Shown in pieces: positions 24,751-34,082 of a stretch of 62,031 nt of DNA. The translations under genes were made by a program, and so were the position numbers. The stretch comes from Pseudomonadota bacterium. Lineage in GTDB: Bacteria; Desulfobacterota; Binatia; Binatales; Binataceae. Location of the stretch: positions 1 to 62,031 of the forward strand of contig JAJPHZ010000029.1 of the NCBI GenBank assembly GCA_021325025.1, given 5' to 3'. The first letter of the stretch is position 1. Each line of letters opens with the position of its first letter. Below the pieces are notes generated by a model that saw only the letters and a program-made list of their open reading frames with translations, ran no database searches and was not told where the DNA came from.

Positions 24751-27700
24751 TCAGATCGCGGCTCCTTGTTGCGCCCTTAATTCGACCGCCCCCGGCGCCA
24801 GCATCCGTTCCACTTCCCCCACAAAGCTCTCGGTAGGTGCAACGCGAAAGTCGTTGCCGAGCAGGAAGATCGCTTCGCGCGCCGGGTCCAACTCCAGATG
24901 CAGGTAAATCGGGCATCCGCCGCCATGGCGTCCGAGCAGGGCCTTGAGGTCCTGCAGCGAGGCCTCGTCAAGGCGCTCCTTGGGCGCGCGAATATGCACC
25001 TCGCGCACGCTGTCTGCCATCACCACAGCGAGCGGTTTGAGTTCGTCAAGCAGCACTTGGGCGCGTTCTTCGTCGATATCCAGCTTGCCGCGCGCCACCA
25101 CCGGCTCATCGCTGGCAATCACCGCCTCCACGCGTTGATAGGTCTCGGGCCACGCGATCACCTCCACCGCGCCGTTTAAGTCCTCCAGCGTGAAGGTGGC
25201 GTAGCGCTTGCCCGCCTTGTTGTTCTTGAGCTTGACCGCCTGGACCACGCCCACCAGCACCACCGAGCTGCCGTCGGGCGCCGACGCCAGGTCTGCAGTG
25301 GTAACGCCGCCGGTCAGCCGGCCGATCCTGTCGGCGTACTTGTCCAGCGGATGCGCGGTGACGTAAAAGCCCAGCGCTTCCTTTTCGGCACGCAGCAGCT
25401 CCTTGAGGTCCCATTGCTCAACCGCAGCACGCGGCGTGGCGCGCAGCGCCGGCGCCATCGCGCCGAATAGTCCCATCTGATTGGCGCCCGCCGGGTCGGC
25501 ACGCCGCGCCACCAACTTCAGCGCGTCCTCGATCTGGGCCATCGCTTCGGCGCGCGTGATCCCGGTGGAATCGAACGCGCCGCATTTGACCAGCGCTTCA
25601 AGCACCTTGCGGTTGATTTGCTGCGGGTCGGCGCGCATGCACAGGTCGGTCACACTGGTGAAGCGGCCGCCTTGCTCGCGCGCGGCGATTATGGCCTCGG
25701 CCGTCTTGGCACCTACGCCGCGGATCGCACCCAGGCCGAAGCGGATGGCGTCGGGCATGACCGTGAACTTGACCCGGCTTTCGTTGACGTCGGGCGGCAG
25801 CAGCTTGATGCCCATCTCGCGCAGCGCCGCGATGTTCTTGTAGGTCTTGTCCACGTCGTCCATGTCCAGCGAGGTCAAAGCGGCCATGAACTCGTAGGGG
25901 AAATGCGCCTTGAGGTAGGCGGTGGTGTAGGTGGTCAGCGCATAAGCGGCGGCGTGGCTGCGATTGAATCCGTAGGAGGCGAAGGTCTCGATTTGCTCGA
26001 AGATGGCCTGGGCGGTCTCCTTGTCCACGCCGTTATCGACCGCACCCTGGATGAAGCGCTCGCGCTCCCTTTCCATCACCGCCTTGTTCTTCTTGCCCAT
26101 CGCGGCGCGCAAAATATCGGCCTGCTCCAGCGTGTATCCCGCCAGCGCCTGCGCCACACGCATCACCTGTTCCTGGTAGATGATCACGCCGTAGGTGTCG
26201 CGCAGCACCGGCTCCAGCAGCGGATGCTGATACTTGACCGGCTCGCGCCCGTGCTTGCGATCGACGTAATGCTGCACCATCGTCTTGCCGTCCACCACCG
26301 CATCGAGCGGGCCGGGACGGAATAGTGAGCCGGCCGCGATGATGTCGTCGAAGCAGGTCGGCTTGAGGTCGGTCACAAACCGGCGCATCCCCGAGCTCTC
26401 CATCTGGAACACGCCCACCGTGTCGCCGCGCGCCAGCAGCCGGTAGGCGTCGGGGTCGTCCAGCGGCAAGCGGTGGAGGTCCGGGGGAGTCTTGCCGCCC
26501 GCCTTGATCAGCTCCAGCGTGTCCTGGATCAGGGTCAGGTTCTTGAGCCCCAAAAAGTCGAACTTGACCAGTCCGATGTCCTCGACAAACTTCATCGAGT
26601 ACTGGGTAATCGCCGGGGCACCCTCCGCACGCTCCTTGTCGGCGTAAAGCGGCACCATCTCATCCAGCGGACCGTCGGCAATTACCACACCGGCCGCATG
26701 GCGCGAGGCGTGGCGCAGCAACCCTTCGAGCTTGAAGGCGAACTCGAACAGCTCGGGATACTTCTGGCGCTCCTCGCGCAGCCGCGGCTCCATCTTGAGC
26801 GCGTCCTCCAGCGGGAAGTCGCGGCCCTGTTTGGGCGCGGGATAGAGCTTGCAGATGCGATCGGTATCGGCGAATGACAGGCCCAACACGCGGCCCACGT
26901 CGCGAATGGCCTGCTTACCCTTGATCGTGCCGAAGGTGATGATCTGGGCGACGCGCTCCTCGCCGTACTTGCGGCGCACGTATTCGATGACTTCGTCGCG
27001 CCGCTCAAAGCAGAAGTCCACGTCGATGTCGGGCATCGACTTGCGCCCCGGATTGAGCCATCGCTCGAACAGCAGCTTGTGCTCGATGGGGTCCAGCTCG
27101 GTGATGCGCAGCGCGTAAGAGACCAGGCTGCCGACCACCGAGCCGCGGCCGGGACCAACCGGGATACCGAGGCCGCGTGCATAATTGATGAAGTCGGCGA
27201 CGATCAGCATGTAGCCCGAAAAGCCCATCTCGCGGATTACCGGCAACTCACGGTCGAGCCGCTGATGGTAGGGCGTTTCGTCGAAATCGCCGCGCCGGGC
27301 GTGCAATTCCTCAAGCCGCTGACGCAGCCCTTCGCGGGTGCGCTCTTCAAGCAAACGCTGGAATGCCGCCTCCTCATCGCCGGCTGCACCGGCGCGCTCC
27401 AACTCCTCCTGCGACATCTGATAGCGGGGAAAATGGAACTTGCCGAAGTCGAACTGGAAATCGACGCGATTGGCGATTTCCAGCGTGTTGCGCACCGGCG
27501 TCAGGTCGTCGGCGAAGGCCGCTTCCATCTCGGCCGGCGTCTTGACGTACAGCTCGTCGGTGTCGAAGCGCCAGCGCGTCTCGTCCGCCATCGTCTTGCC
27601 GGTCTGGATGCAAAGCAGCACCTCGTGGGCGCGGGCGTCGGCGCGATGCAGGTAATGGCAGTCGTTGGTGGCAACCATCGGCAGGCCGAGCTGATTGGCC

Positions 27701-28284
27701 AACTCGCGCAGCGCCTCGTTGTAGGGACCGTGCAGCTTGTTGTCCTGCAACTCGATATAAAAACGCCCTGGAAACATCCGTGCGTAAGACTCGGCCACCT
27801 CGCGCGCCTTGTCCTTGCGCCCGGCGCGCAGCGCGCGCGCCAACTCGCCCGACAGGCATCCGGACAGCGCGATCAAGCCCTCGGAATGCTCGGCCAGGAT
27901 TTCCTTGTCGATGCGCGGTTTGTAGTACAACCCTTCGCGATAGGCGGCGGTCAGCAACTGACAAAGGTTGCGGTAACCGAGGTGGTTTTGTACCAGCAGG
28001 ATCAGATGGTAGTTGCCCGCCCCCTCGACGTCATCGGCCTTGACCGCAAAGCCGCGGTCGGTGCGCTTGCCCGGCGCCAGGTACGCCTCGCAGCCGATGA
28101 TCGGCTTGATGCCCCGCTCCACCGCCTTTTTGTAGAACTCGACGGCGCCGAACATGTTGCCATGGTCGGTGATTGCAATCGCCGGCATCCCCGACTCCTT
28201 GGCATGATCGAGCAGAGGAGCCAGTTTGTTGGCGCCGTCAAGCAGGCTGTACTGGGTATGGACGTGAAGATGGACGAAACTCAT
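24751..28284 (-). CDS. dnaE: DNA polymerase III subunit alpha
   Basis: Replicative polymerase of 1177 residues, the normal DnaE1 length. It starts with the PHP domain (FVHLHVHTQYSLLDGANK), includes the palm with the catalytic acidic motif PDIDVDF (about 407-413) and the GPGRGS loop, then the helix-hairpin-helix region (AIRGVGAKTAEAI) and a C-terminal OB fold (VVLVGVVQAVK). ATG 28284 is the natural start. The downstream hflX-pgsA genes follow on the same strand about 40 bases later; rplY lies upstream beyond a 263-base repeat-containing gap. Confidence 0.97.
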   Translation of the reverse strand: MSFVHLHVHTQYSLLDGANKLAPLLDHAKESGMPAIAITDHGNMFGAVEFYKKAVERGIKPIIGCEAYLAPGKRTDRGFAVKADDVEGAGNYHLILLVQNHLGYRNLCQLLTAAYREGLYYKPRIDKEILAEHSEGLIALSGCLSGELARALRAGRKDKAREVAESYARMFPGRFYIELQDNKLHGPYNEALRELANQLGLPMVATNDCHYLHRADARAHEVLLCIQTGKTMADETRWRFDTDELYVKTPAEMEAAFADDLTPVRNTLEIANRVDFQFDFGKFHFPRYQMSQEELERAGAAGDEEAAFQRLLEERTREGLRQRLEELHARRGDFDETPYHQRLDRELPVIREMGFSGYMLIVADFINYARGLGIPVGPGRGSVVGSLVSYALRITELDPIEHKLLFERWLNPGRKSMPDIDVDFCFERRDEVIEYVRRKYGEERVAQIITFGTIKGKQAIRDVGRVLGLSFADTDRICKLYPAPKQGRDFPLEDALKMEPRLREERQKYPELFEFAFKLEGLLRHASRHAAGVVIADGPLDEMVPLYADKERAEGAPAITQYSMKFVEDIGLVKFDFLGLKNLTLIQDTLELIKAGGKTPPDLHRLPLDDPDAYRLLARGDTVGVFQMESSGMRRFVTDLKPTCFDDIIAAGSLFRPGPLDAVVDGKTMVQHYVDRKHGREPVKYQHPLLEPVLRDTYGVIIYQEQVMRVAQALAGYTLEQADILRAAMGKKNKAVMERERERFIQGAVDNGVDKETAQAIFEQIETFASYGFNRSHAAAYALTTYTTAYLKAHFPYEFMAALTSLDMDDVDKTYKNIAALREMGIKLLPPDVNESRVKFTVMPDAIRFGLGAIRGVGAKTAEAIIAAREQGGRFTSVTDLCMRADPQQINRKVLEALVKCGAFDSTGITRAEAMAQIEDALKLVARRADPAGANQMGLFGAMAPALRATPRAAVEQWDLKELLRAEKEALGFYVTAHPLDKYADRIGRLTGGVTTADLASAPDGSSVVLVGVVQAVKLKNNKAGKRYATFTLEDLNGAVEVIAWPETYQRVEAVIASDEPVVARGKLDIDEERAQVLLDELKPLAVVMADSVREVHIRAPKERLDEASLQDLKALLGRHGGGCPIYLHLELDPAREAIFLLGNDFRVAPTESFVGEVERMLAPGAVELRAQQGAAI

Positions 28285-28468
28285 CGCTGACCCCTCAACC
28301 CCTCATCCATTATCTGCCTCTGTCTCCTCTCCCATTGCGCCAGCAAGAGGGCAAGGAACAGACTGGGGGAAAACGCCTTGCCGGACCATGGCAAGATAGC
28401 ACCTGCGGAACCGGCCGCGATGCGCCCGAGTCTGGTGCTCGAAGTGTACCGGGCGCCCTCACCCCGAC

Positions 28469-28496
28469 CCTCTCCCGCACCTGAGTGTGGGAGAGG
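28469..28496. repeat. CCTCTCCC-type inverted repeat in the rplY-dnaE gap
   Basis: CCTCTCCCGCAC (28469-28480) and GTGTGGGAGAGG (28485-28496) pair at 11 of 12 positions around CTGA. The 263-base gap 28285-28547 holds several C/T-rich runs (ACCCCTCAACCCCTCAT at about 28290-28306; CCCTCACCCCGACCCTCTCC at 28456-28475) but no gene. It resembles the hairpin at 906-924 and may be a dispersed intergenic repeat or the rplY terminator. Confidence 0.5.
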
Positions 28497-28547
28497 TAAC
28501 CCTGCGACTCCCTCCCGCAAAACTGACTGGGGGGAGAGAAACCAAAC

Positions 28548-29237
28548 CTACTTCTTGGCGGCAGGCTCGGCCTTTTTGGCTTCGCCGCCGGCCGCAGCCG
28601 CCTCGCCGCCTTCGGCGGGCGCGGCCGCAGCAGCAGCCTCTTCGGGCGCCGCCTCGGCTGCCGCGGGCGCTGCTTCGACCGTGGGCGGCAGCACGGTCAC
28701 GACGGCGAAGTCGCTGTCGTATACCGGGCTGACGTTGGGGCCGAATTGCAGGGCCGAGATGTGGATTGCATCGTGGATGCCCAGTTCGCTGACGTCGACA
28801 TCGATCGCCTCGGGGATATCGGTCGGCAGGCATTCGACGTCGATGGTGCGCACCAGGGGCTGCAGGATTCCGCCCTCGGCCACGCCTTTGGCCTTGCCAT
28901 GGAAGCGCAGCGGCACGCTGACCTGAAGTTTGGCGCTGAGGTCGACTTCGTAAAGGTCGGCATGCAGCAACGCACCCGAGACCGGCGCCCGCTGCACATC
29001 CTTGATAATCACGTGGCAGCCGTCGAGATCGGACTCCGGCGCCTTTAACTTGAGCAGGCGCTGGCTGGCATCGGTGGTCACCGACGCCTTGAGGCTGCGT
29101 CCGGCCACCGCAATCGGGGTCGCGGGGCGCTTGGGGCCATAGACCACGGCCGGAACCTTGCCCTCGCGGCGCAAAGCACGCACCTGCCCCTTGGTACCCA
29201 ACTGGCGCTTTTCACAATTAAGGTCAAGTGTCTCCAT
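28548..29237 (-). CDS. rplY: 50S ribosomal protein L25/general stress protein Ctc
   Basis: 229-residue L25 of the long (CTC) type: an N-terminal 5S-rRNA-binding L25 domain (GQVRALRREGKVPAVVYG, about residues 17-34) and a C-terminal beta domain (VEGGILQPLVRTIDVECLP region), then a roughly 45-residue Ala/Glu/Pro-rich tail ending KKAEPAAKK. ATG 29237. It is 63 bases downstream of prs, the widely conserved prs-rplY order. No pth gene follows, unlike many bacteria. Confidence 0.94.
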   Translation of the reverse strand: METLDLNCEKRQLGTKGQVRALRREGKVPAVVYGPKRPATPIAVAGRSLKASVTTDASQRLLKLKAPESDLDGCHVIIKDVQRAPVSGALLHADLYEVDLSAKLQVSVPLRFHGKAKGVAEGGILQPLVRTIDVECLPTDIPEAIDVDVSELGIHDAIHISALQFGPNVSPVYDSDFAVVTVLPPTVEAAPAAAEAAPEEAAAAAAPAEGGEAAAAGGEAKKAEPAAKK

Positions 29238-29300
29238 CAGCTAGAACTCCGGATAACCCATCATAGCGGGGCGCGGCGCGCTGCGACAGCGGCCCGATCG

Positions 29301-30260
29301 TCACAGGAAGAGCGAACTGACCGACTCCTCGCTATGCACGCGGCGCACGGCTTCGGCCAGCAGGTCGGCCACCGACAATATCTTGACGTTGCGCAACTCC
29401 GCCAGCGCCTTGGGCCGCAGCGGAACGGTGTTGGTGGTAATCAATTCCTGCACCTGGCAATGGTTGAGGCGTTCGCAGGCGGGGTCGGACAGGATCGGAT
29501 GGGTGGCGCAGGCGATCACTTCGATCGCGCCCGCCTTCATCACCACCTTGGCCGCCTCGGTAACCGTGCCTGCGGTGTCGATCATGTCATCGAGCAGGAC
29601 AGCGGTGGCGTCGTTGACATCGCCCACCAGTTGCATTTCGGCGACCTCGCTGGCGCGCCGGCGGCGCTTGTCGATAATCGCCAGGCTGGCGTTGAGGCGG
29701 CCCGCAAAGGCCCGTGCCCGCTCCACGCCGCCCGCATCGGGCGAAACCACGGTGACGCGTTTGCCGTCGATGCGCTTGCGCAGATAGGGAATCAGCACCG
29801 GCATCGCGAACAGATTGTCCACCGGAATATTGAAAAAGCCCTGGATCTGGCCCGCGTGCAGGTCCACCGTCATCACGCGCGACGCGCCCGCGGTGGTGAT
29901 CAGGTCAGCCACCACCTTGGCGCTGATCGGGACGCGCGGCGCAACCTTGCGATCCTGCCGAGCATAGCCGAAATAGGGGATCACGGCGGTGATGCGCTTG
30001 GCCGAGGCGCGGCGCAACGCGTCCATCAGGAGCAGCAACTCCATCAGGTTGTCGTTGGGCGGCGTGCAGATCGACTGCATCACAAAGCAGTCGCCGCCGC
30101 GCACATTCTCGCGAATCTCCACCATCACCTCGCCGTCGGGGAAGCGGCCCACCTCGGCGTTGCCCAAACGCACGCCCAACACTGAACATACGTCGCGCGC
30201 CAGGGCCGGATTGGAATTGCCGGTGAAAATCTTCAGCTCGTCTTTTGCCCGCTCAGGCAT
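29301..30260 (-). CDS. prs: Ribose-phosphate pyrophosphokinase
   Basis: 319-residue PRPP synthetase, making PRPP from ribose-5-phosphate and ATP in the cytoplasm for nucleotides, His and Trp. Signatures: KIFTGNSNPALA start, GEVMVEIRENVRG, the metal/ATP motif VMTVDLHAGQIQGFF (about 125-139) and the PRPP-binding loop VLLDDMIDTAGT (about 215-226). ATG 30260. tRNA-Gln lies 72 bases upstream on the same strand and ispE beyond it, a common ispE-tRNA-Gln-prs-rplY arrangement. Confidence 0.97.
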   Translation of the reverse strand: MPERAKDELKIFTGNSNPALARDVCSVLGVRLGNAEVGRFPDGEVMVEIRENVRGGDCFVMQSICTPPNDNLMELLLLMDALRRASAKRITAVIPYFGYARQDRKVAPRVPISAKVVADLITTAGASRVMTVDLHAGQIQGFFNIPVDNLFAMPVLIPYLRKRIDGKRVTVVSPDAGGVERARAFAGRLNASLAIIDKRRRRASEVAEMQLVGDVNDATAVLLDDMIDTAGTVTEAAKVVMKAGAIEVIACATHPILSDPACERLNHCQVQELITTNTVPLRPKALAELRNVKILSVADLLAEAVRRVHSEESVSSLFL

Positions 30261-30332
30261 CTATTGTATCGACCTCTTCTCAATCGAGCGCTGCCTACCG
30301 CCGCTGCCACGGACATCCTCAGTCGCGTTGGG

Positions 30333-30405
30333 CTGGGCGGGAAGGATTCGAACCTTCGAATGCCAGGTCCAAAGCCTGGTGCCTTACCAGCTTGGCGACC
30401 GCCCA
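30333..30405 (-). tRNA. tRNA-Gln (anticodon TTG)
   Basis: Cloverleaf on the minus strand: acceptor TGGGCGG/CCGCCCA, anticodon stem CCAGG/CCTGG with loop CTTTGGA (anticodon TTG at 30370-30372), T arm with GGTTCGAATCC. The discriminator is G; CCA is not encoded (CCC follows). It sits between ispE and prs as in many bacteria. The 287-base upstream gap (30406-30692) has no gene; its AT-rich part on the minus strand (TTGTTG at 30662-30657, CATAAT at 30641-30636) may be the promoter. Confidence 0.95.
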
Positions 30406-30692
30406 ACTCTGATCTGCCTCTCCCAGCCGGCCCGGTGATGACGCCCACCGCCCTCGCCAACGCACTGTGCGCAAGGATGGCGCCTGGCAGCATCCAAAGC
30501 CCTCTGGCAGCGCCTGACCGCGATCCGAAGATGGGGAGCGAAGCCCGAGATCCAGGCGGAACCGGCGTTCAGGCCCTCGCACAGTTCTCAGTTGGGATTC
30601 GGCGGCGATGTTATGGCCGGGTTACGACTTTGTCAATTATGCTTTTTAACATACGTCAACAAGCGTGCCAAAGCTTGTGGACGGCATTTATT

Positions 30693-31550
30693 TTACACTG
30701 TTTGCGCGGTCAGAAACCGCACCGTCGGCATCCGCGCCGCCGCCCTTTGCGCCGCCACCCCGGCCTGCACCTGATCGGCAAAGATTCCGAACACCGCCCC
30801 GCCGCTGCCCGACATGGCCACCCCGGCCGCTCCCAATTCTTGAAGTAACACCTTAATTTCACCGATGGTCGAATGACGCGCAATGGCGACCTGCTGCAAA
30901 TCATTGACCAGCAACTCCCGCGTCACGCTCGTGGCGTCGAGTATCCGGGGCAAGATGGCCGGGCTGGGGCCGCTCCATTGGTCAGGCTGCAAGCCGCGGT
31001 AGATCTCGGCGGTGGACACCGCGAACGGCGGCACTCCAATTGCCAGGTGCAGGCGACAAGTGCCCTCCAGGTAGGTGATGCGCTCGCCGATACCGCCCAC
31101 GCGCGCGGGACGCGGATCGAGGAAGAATGGGACGTCGGCACCCAAACGCAGGGCGGTGGCAGCCAGTGCCGCCGGTTCGCTTGCGGCCAGCTGCGCCATC
31201 AGGCGCAGCACCGCGCCGGCGTCGCTGGAGCCGCCGCCTAGCCCTGCCCCGGCCGGAATGCGCTTGTGCAAATCAATCGCGACCCGCCAATTGAGGCCGC
31301 GCTCTTCCATGAACAAGCGCGCCGCGCGCACGGCCAGGTTGGCGTCGTGCGGCCCAAGTTCCGGCCAGTTGCAGCGCAGCGCCACCGCGGCGGTTGCGGC
31401 GCTGTCGTCGACTTCAATCACCACGCGGTCGAACAGGGAAATGGGCAGGAAAAGCGAGTCAAGCTGGTGATAGCCGTCAGGACGGCGCCCGGTTATGCGC
31501 AGGAAGAGGTTGATTTTGGCGGGCGTCAGCAATTCCAGGCGTTTGATCAT
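30693..31550 (-). CDS. ispE: 4-(cytidine 5'-diphospho)-2-C-methyl-D-erythritol kinase
   Basis: 285-residue GHMP kinase of the non-mevalonate isoprenoid pathway; it phosphorylates CDP-methylerythritol with ATP. The N-terminal TPAKINLFLRITGRRPDGYH is the IspE signature (Lys and His at the substrate site), the ATP loop is PAGAGLGGGSSDA (99-111), and the C-terminal GHMP motif is AAGVAMSGSGGAVFGIF. ATG 31550 lies inside the 3' end of the upstream membrane-protein gene, an unusual 74-base overlap. Typical length. Confidence 0.96.
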   Translation of the reverse strand: MIKRLELLTPAKINLFLRITGRRPDGYHQLDSLFLPISLFDRVVIEVDDSAATAAVALRCNWPELGPHDANLAVRAARLFMEERGLNWRVAIDLHKRIPAGAGLGGGSSDAGAVLRLMAQLAASEPAALAATALRLGADVPFFLDPRPARVGGIGERITYLEGTCRLHLAIGVPPFAVSTAEIYRGLQPDQWSGPSPAILPRILDATSVTRELLVNDLQQVAIARHSTIGEIKVLLQELGAAGVAMSGSGGAVFGIFADQVQAGVAAQRAAARMPTVRFLTAQTV

Positions 31551-31941
31551 CGGGGTATAACGTGGCGCGGCGGGCGCGCTCGTTCATCGCCTGGCGGGCA
31601 TCGCGGCGAATTGCGCCAATGAACGCCATCAGCGACACCATCAGGCCCACGGCAAACAGGATGCATCCGGTCAGGTAGACGGCGTGATAGAAGTCCATCT
31701 GTGCCGCGGCATAGGAAATCGTCCGTTCATCCTGGGTCAACGGCGCGAGCACGGCACCGTCGGTGCGCGCGTCCAGTTCGTCGAAATTACGGTACAACTC
31801 GGGGCTGGGAGGACTAGCCACCACCAAGCGCCGATATTGCACGATACCGTTGAGTCCGACCAGCCAGTTGCCGGTGCCCAGCAGCATCAGTACCACCCCC
31901 GCCACCACGCGCCAGTCGCTGTACAGCTCGGGCGGTTTCAT
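31477..31941 (-). CDS. Small two-helix membrane protein, unknown function
   Basis: 154 residues from ATG 31941 (MKPPELYSDWRVVAGV). Helix 1 is at about residues 11-31 (VVAGVVLMLLGTGNWLVGLNG) and helix 2 at about 86-110 (AVYLTGCILFAVGLMVSLMAF), with a polar loop between and a charged tail. No family recognised. It overlaps the ispE start by 74 bases in another frame, which suggests coupling but also leaves room for the true stop or start being misjudged. No clear ribosome site. Confidence 0.55.
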   Translation of the reverse strand: MKPPELYSDWRVVAGVVLMLLGTGNWLVGLNGIVQYRRLVVASPPSPELYRNFDELDARTDGAVLAPLTQDERTISYAAAQMDFYHAVYLTGCILFAVGLMVSLMAFIGAIRRDARQAMNERARRATLYPDDQTPGIADARQNQPLPAHNRAPS

Positions 31942-32071
31942 GACAATCAAAGATACGTGTGGTGGGCGGCAAACACAAATCGGCAAACCGGCCAGGCCTG
32001 TTGACCATGCGCCTGGGCGCGCCGCGCTTCTGATACACTGAAGGTAGGGATTGCGATAACCTTAGGTACCG

Positions 32072-33064
32072 ATGAGCAACGCAACCAATAGTCGGCTTGA
32101 GCAACTGCTGAGCCGCTTCGCAGCGGGCGACCGGCTGGCGCTGGCCCGCCTAATCACGCTGGTGGAAAATCGCAGCGCCGACGTCGCCGCGGTGATGGAA
32201 CGGCTCTACAGCGGCGCCGCCCACGCCCATATCGCCGGCATCACCGGCCCACCGGGCGCCGGCAAGTCCACGCTGATCGACCGTGTGGTCGCCAAGCTGC
32301 GCGCGCGCAAGCAGCAGGTGGCGGTCCTCGCCATCGACCCGTCCAGTCCCTTCTCGGGCGGCGCCGTGCTGGGCGACCGGGTGCGCATGGGTGACCATTA
32401 CAATGATCCCGGCGTTTACATCCGCAGCCTGTCCACGCGCGGCAGCCACGGCGGGCTCAGCCGCGCGGCACGTCAAATCGTCACCCTGCTCGAGGCGTTC
32501 AAGTTCGATGTGATCCTGGTCGAGACCGCGGGCGTAGGGCAGACCGAACTGGACATCATGGATTTGGCGCACACCACCGTGGTGGTGACGGTGCCCGAGG
32601 GCGGCGACGGGATTCAGATCATGAAGGCGGGGCTGAACGAAATTGCCGACATCTTCGTGGTCAACAAGGCCGACCGCGATGGCGCCGACCGGGTCAAGGC
32701 GGAGCTGGAACTGAACGTTTATCTGCGCGGCGGCGCCGGATGGCGGCCGCCGGTGCTGCTGACGCAGGCGGCCAACGACCGCGGAGTGGAAGCACTCATC
32801 GCGCAACTGGACCGCCATTGGGAATACGTGCGCACCCATACCGACCCGCAGGCCGAACGCCAGCACCGCGTACACGAGTTCTTGGAAATCCTCACCGGTC
32901 AGATCGAAGAGCGCGCCAGGAACGCGTTTGGCAACGGCCGCGCACACGAGCTGTTGGAATCGGTGTGCACCGGCCGCCTCAACCCCTATGCGGCGGCGCG
33001 CCTGCTGCTTGACGATCCTGCCGCGATGGGTGCATTGCTCAGCAAGACGGTGGTAGACTGCTGA
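32072..33064 (+). CDS. meaB: Methylmalonyl-CoA mutase-associated GTPase MeaB (ArgK family)
   Basis: 330-residue G3E-family P-loop GTPase that chaperones adenosylcobalamin loading and protection of methylmalonyl-CoA mutase or related mutases. Walker A GPPGAGKST at 59-67; VAVLAIDPSSPFSGGAVLGDR and DVILVETAGVGQTE follow; NKAD is the base-recognition motif. ATG 32072. The mutase genes are not in the window. The phosphatase gene starts two bases after its stop codon. Confidence 0.93.
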   Translation: MSNATNSRLEQLLSRFAAGDRLALARLITLVENRSADVAAVMERLYSGAAHAHIAGITGPPGAGKSTLIDRVVAKLRARKQQVAVLAIDPSSPFSGGAVLGDRVRMGDHYNDPGVYIRSLSTRGSHGGLSRAARQIVTLLEAFKFDVILVETAGVGQTELDIMDLAHTTVVVTVPEGGDGIQIMKAGLNEIADIFVVNKADRDGADRVKAELELNVYLRGGAGWRPPVLLTQAANDRGVEALIAQLDRHWEYVRTHTDPQAERQHRVHEFLEILTGQIEERARNAFGNGRAHELLESVCTGRLNPYAAARLLLDDPAAMGALLSKTVVDC

Positions 33065-33066
33065 CG

Positions 33067-33777
33067 ATGGGATGGAGAAATGACGGGCGCGTGTTCGCGA
33101 TCGGGGACATCCACGGATGTCCGCAGGAACTCGACGCTCTGCTCAAGGGGATCGATCCCGGTCCCGCGGACACCGTAATCTTCGTCGGCGATTACGTCGA
33201 TCGCGGTCCGTCGGCCCGTGACGTAATCGACCGGCTCATAGCCTTCAAGCAGCGCCATCCTGCCGCCATCTTCCTCAAGGGCAATCACGAGGACATGATG
33301 CTGCATTTCCTCGGCATGCCCGGCCATTACGGGGACTCCTTTCTGTTCAACGGCGGCTTCGCCACCATGATGAGCTACGACATCGACGAGTCGCGGCTCG
33401 ACCACGCGCTGGAGCTGCTGCCGCCCGCGCATCTTGAGTTCCTGCAAAGGCTGGAGACCAGCTATCTGCGTCCGCCCTACCTCTTCGTCCACGCCGGGGT
33501 GCATCCACTGCGCTCGCTGGAGGAGCAGGAAGCCGAGGACATGCTATGGATTCGCCAGGAGTTCATCGCCAATCCGCACGACCTGGGGCATACGGTGATT
33601 TTCGGCCACACCCCGATGCGCGACGTGCTGCTCGACCTACCCTATAAAATCGGGCTCGATACGGGGTTGGTGTACGGGGGCCGGCTGAGTGCGCTGGAAT
33701 TCAGCGAAGGGCGATGCTTTCAGGTGGCGCGCGGCAGCAAAAAAGTCAGCAGCCATCGCATCAAGGCGCTGCGCTAG
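33067..33777 (+). CDS. Metallophosphoesterase, PPP-family serine/threonine phosphatase-like
   Basis: 236-residue protein with the three PPP metal motifs: GDIHG (13-17), GDYVDRG (41-47) and GNHE (72-75), plus the C-terminal histidines in LFVHAGVHP and VIFGHTPM. These coordinate a two-metal centre. The length matches bacterial PrpA/ApaH-like enzymes; ApaH-type dinucleotide hydrolysis is an alternative to protein phosphatase activity. ATG 33067 is two bases after meaB, so they are co-transcribed. Confidence 0.92.
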   Translation: MGWRNDGRVFAIGDIHGCPQELDALLKGIDPGPADTVIFVGDYVDRGPSARDVIDRLIAFKQRHPAAIFLKGNHEDMMLHFLGMPGHYGDSFLFNGGFATMMSYDIDESRLDHALELLPPAHLEFLQRLETSYLRPPYLFVHAGVHPLRSLEEQEAEDMLWIRQEFIANPHDLGHTVIFGHTPMRDVLLDLPYKIGLDTGLVYGGRLSALEFSEGRCFQVARGSKKVSSHRIKALR

Positions 33778-33823
33778 CCCCCTTTCGTCCCCCGCGATCG
33801 CCAGCTAATCTGTGCAATTCAGT

Positions 33824-33900
33824 GGCGGCGTAGCTCAGTTGGTTAGAGCACGCGGCTCATATCCGCGGAGTCGTAGGTTCAAGTCCTACCGCCGCCACCA
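33824..33900 (+). tRNA. tRNA with CAT anticodon (elongator Met, or Ile2)
   Basis: 77-base cloverleaf: acceptor GGCGGCG/CGCCGCC fully paired, D arm GCTCAGTTGGTTAGAGC, anticodon stem CGCGG/CCGCG with loop CTCATAT (anticodon 33858-33860), T arm GGTTCAAGTCC, discriminator A and encoded CCA. The paired first base and non-GGG anticodon stem rule against initiator tRNA. Elongator Met is likelier than lysidine-modified tRNA-Ile2, but sequence alone does not settle it. Confidence 0.93.
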
Positions 33901-34082
33901 CCAATATTTCCACGCAACGACGCCTGGCCCGGTGCCCAAGATCGTTTGTGCGCAGCGGGATGGCCATGGCGCCGAATTGCATCCCCGCTCCTTTTGTCAA
34001 CATATCTCCCGCCGGCCTGCGGGAACAGGGAAGCAACACGCCGCTTACCTGTTTTCAACCCGCCGATATGATCGCGCGGCAG

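Noticed and set aside
27079..28290. Long open frame opposite dnaE (403 codons)
   Set aside because: It mirrors the dnaE reading frame; G+C-rich codon bias opens antisense frames. No family motifs.
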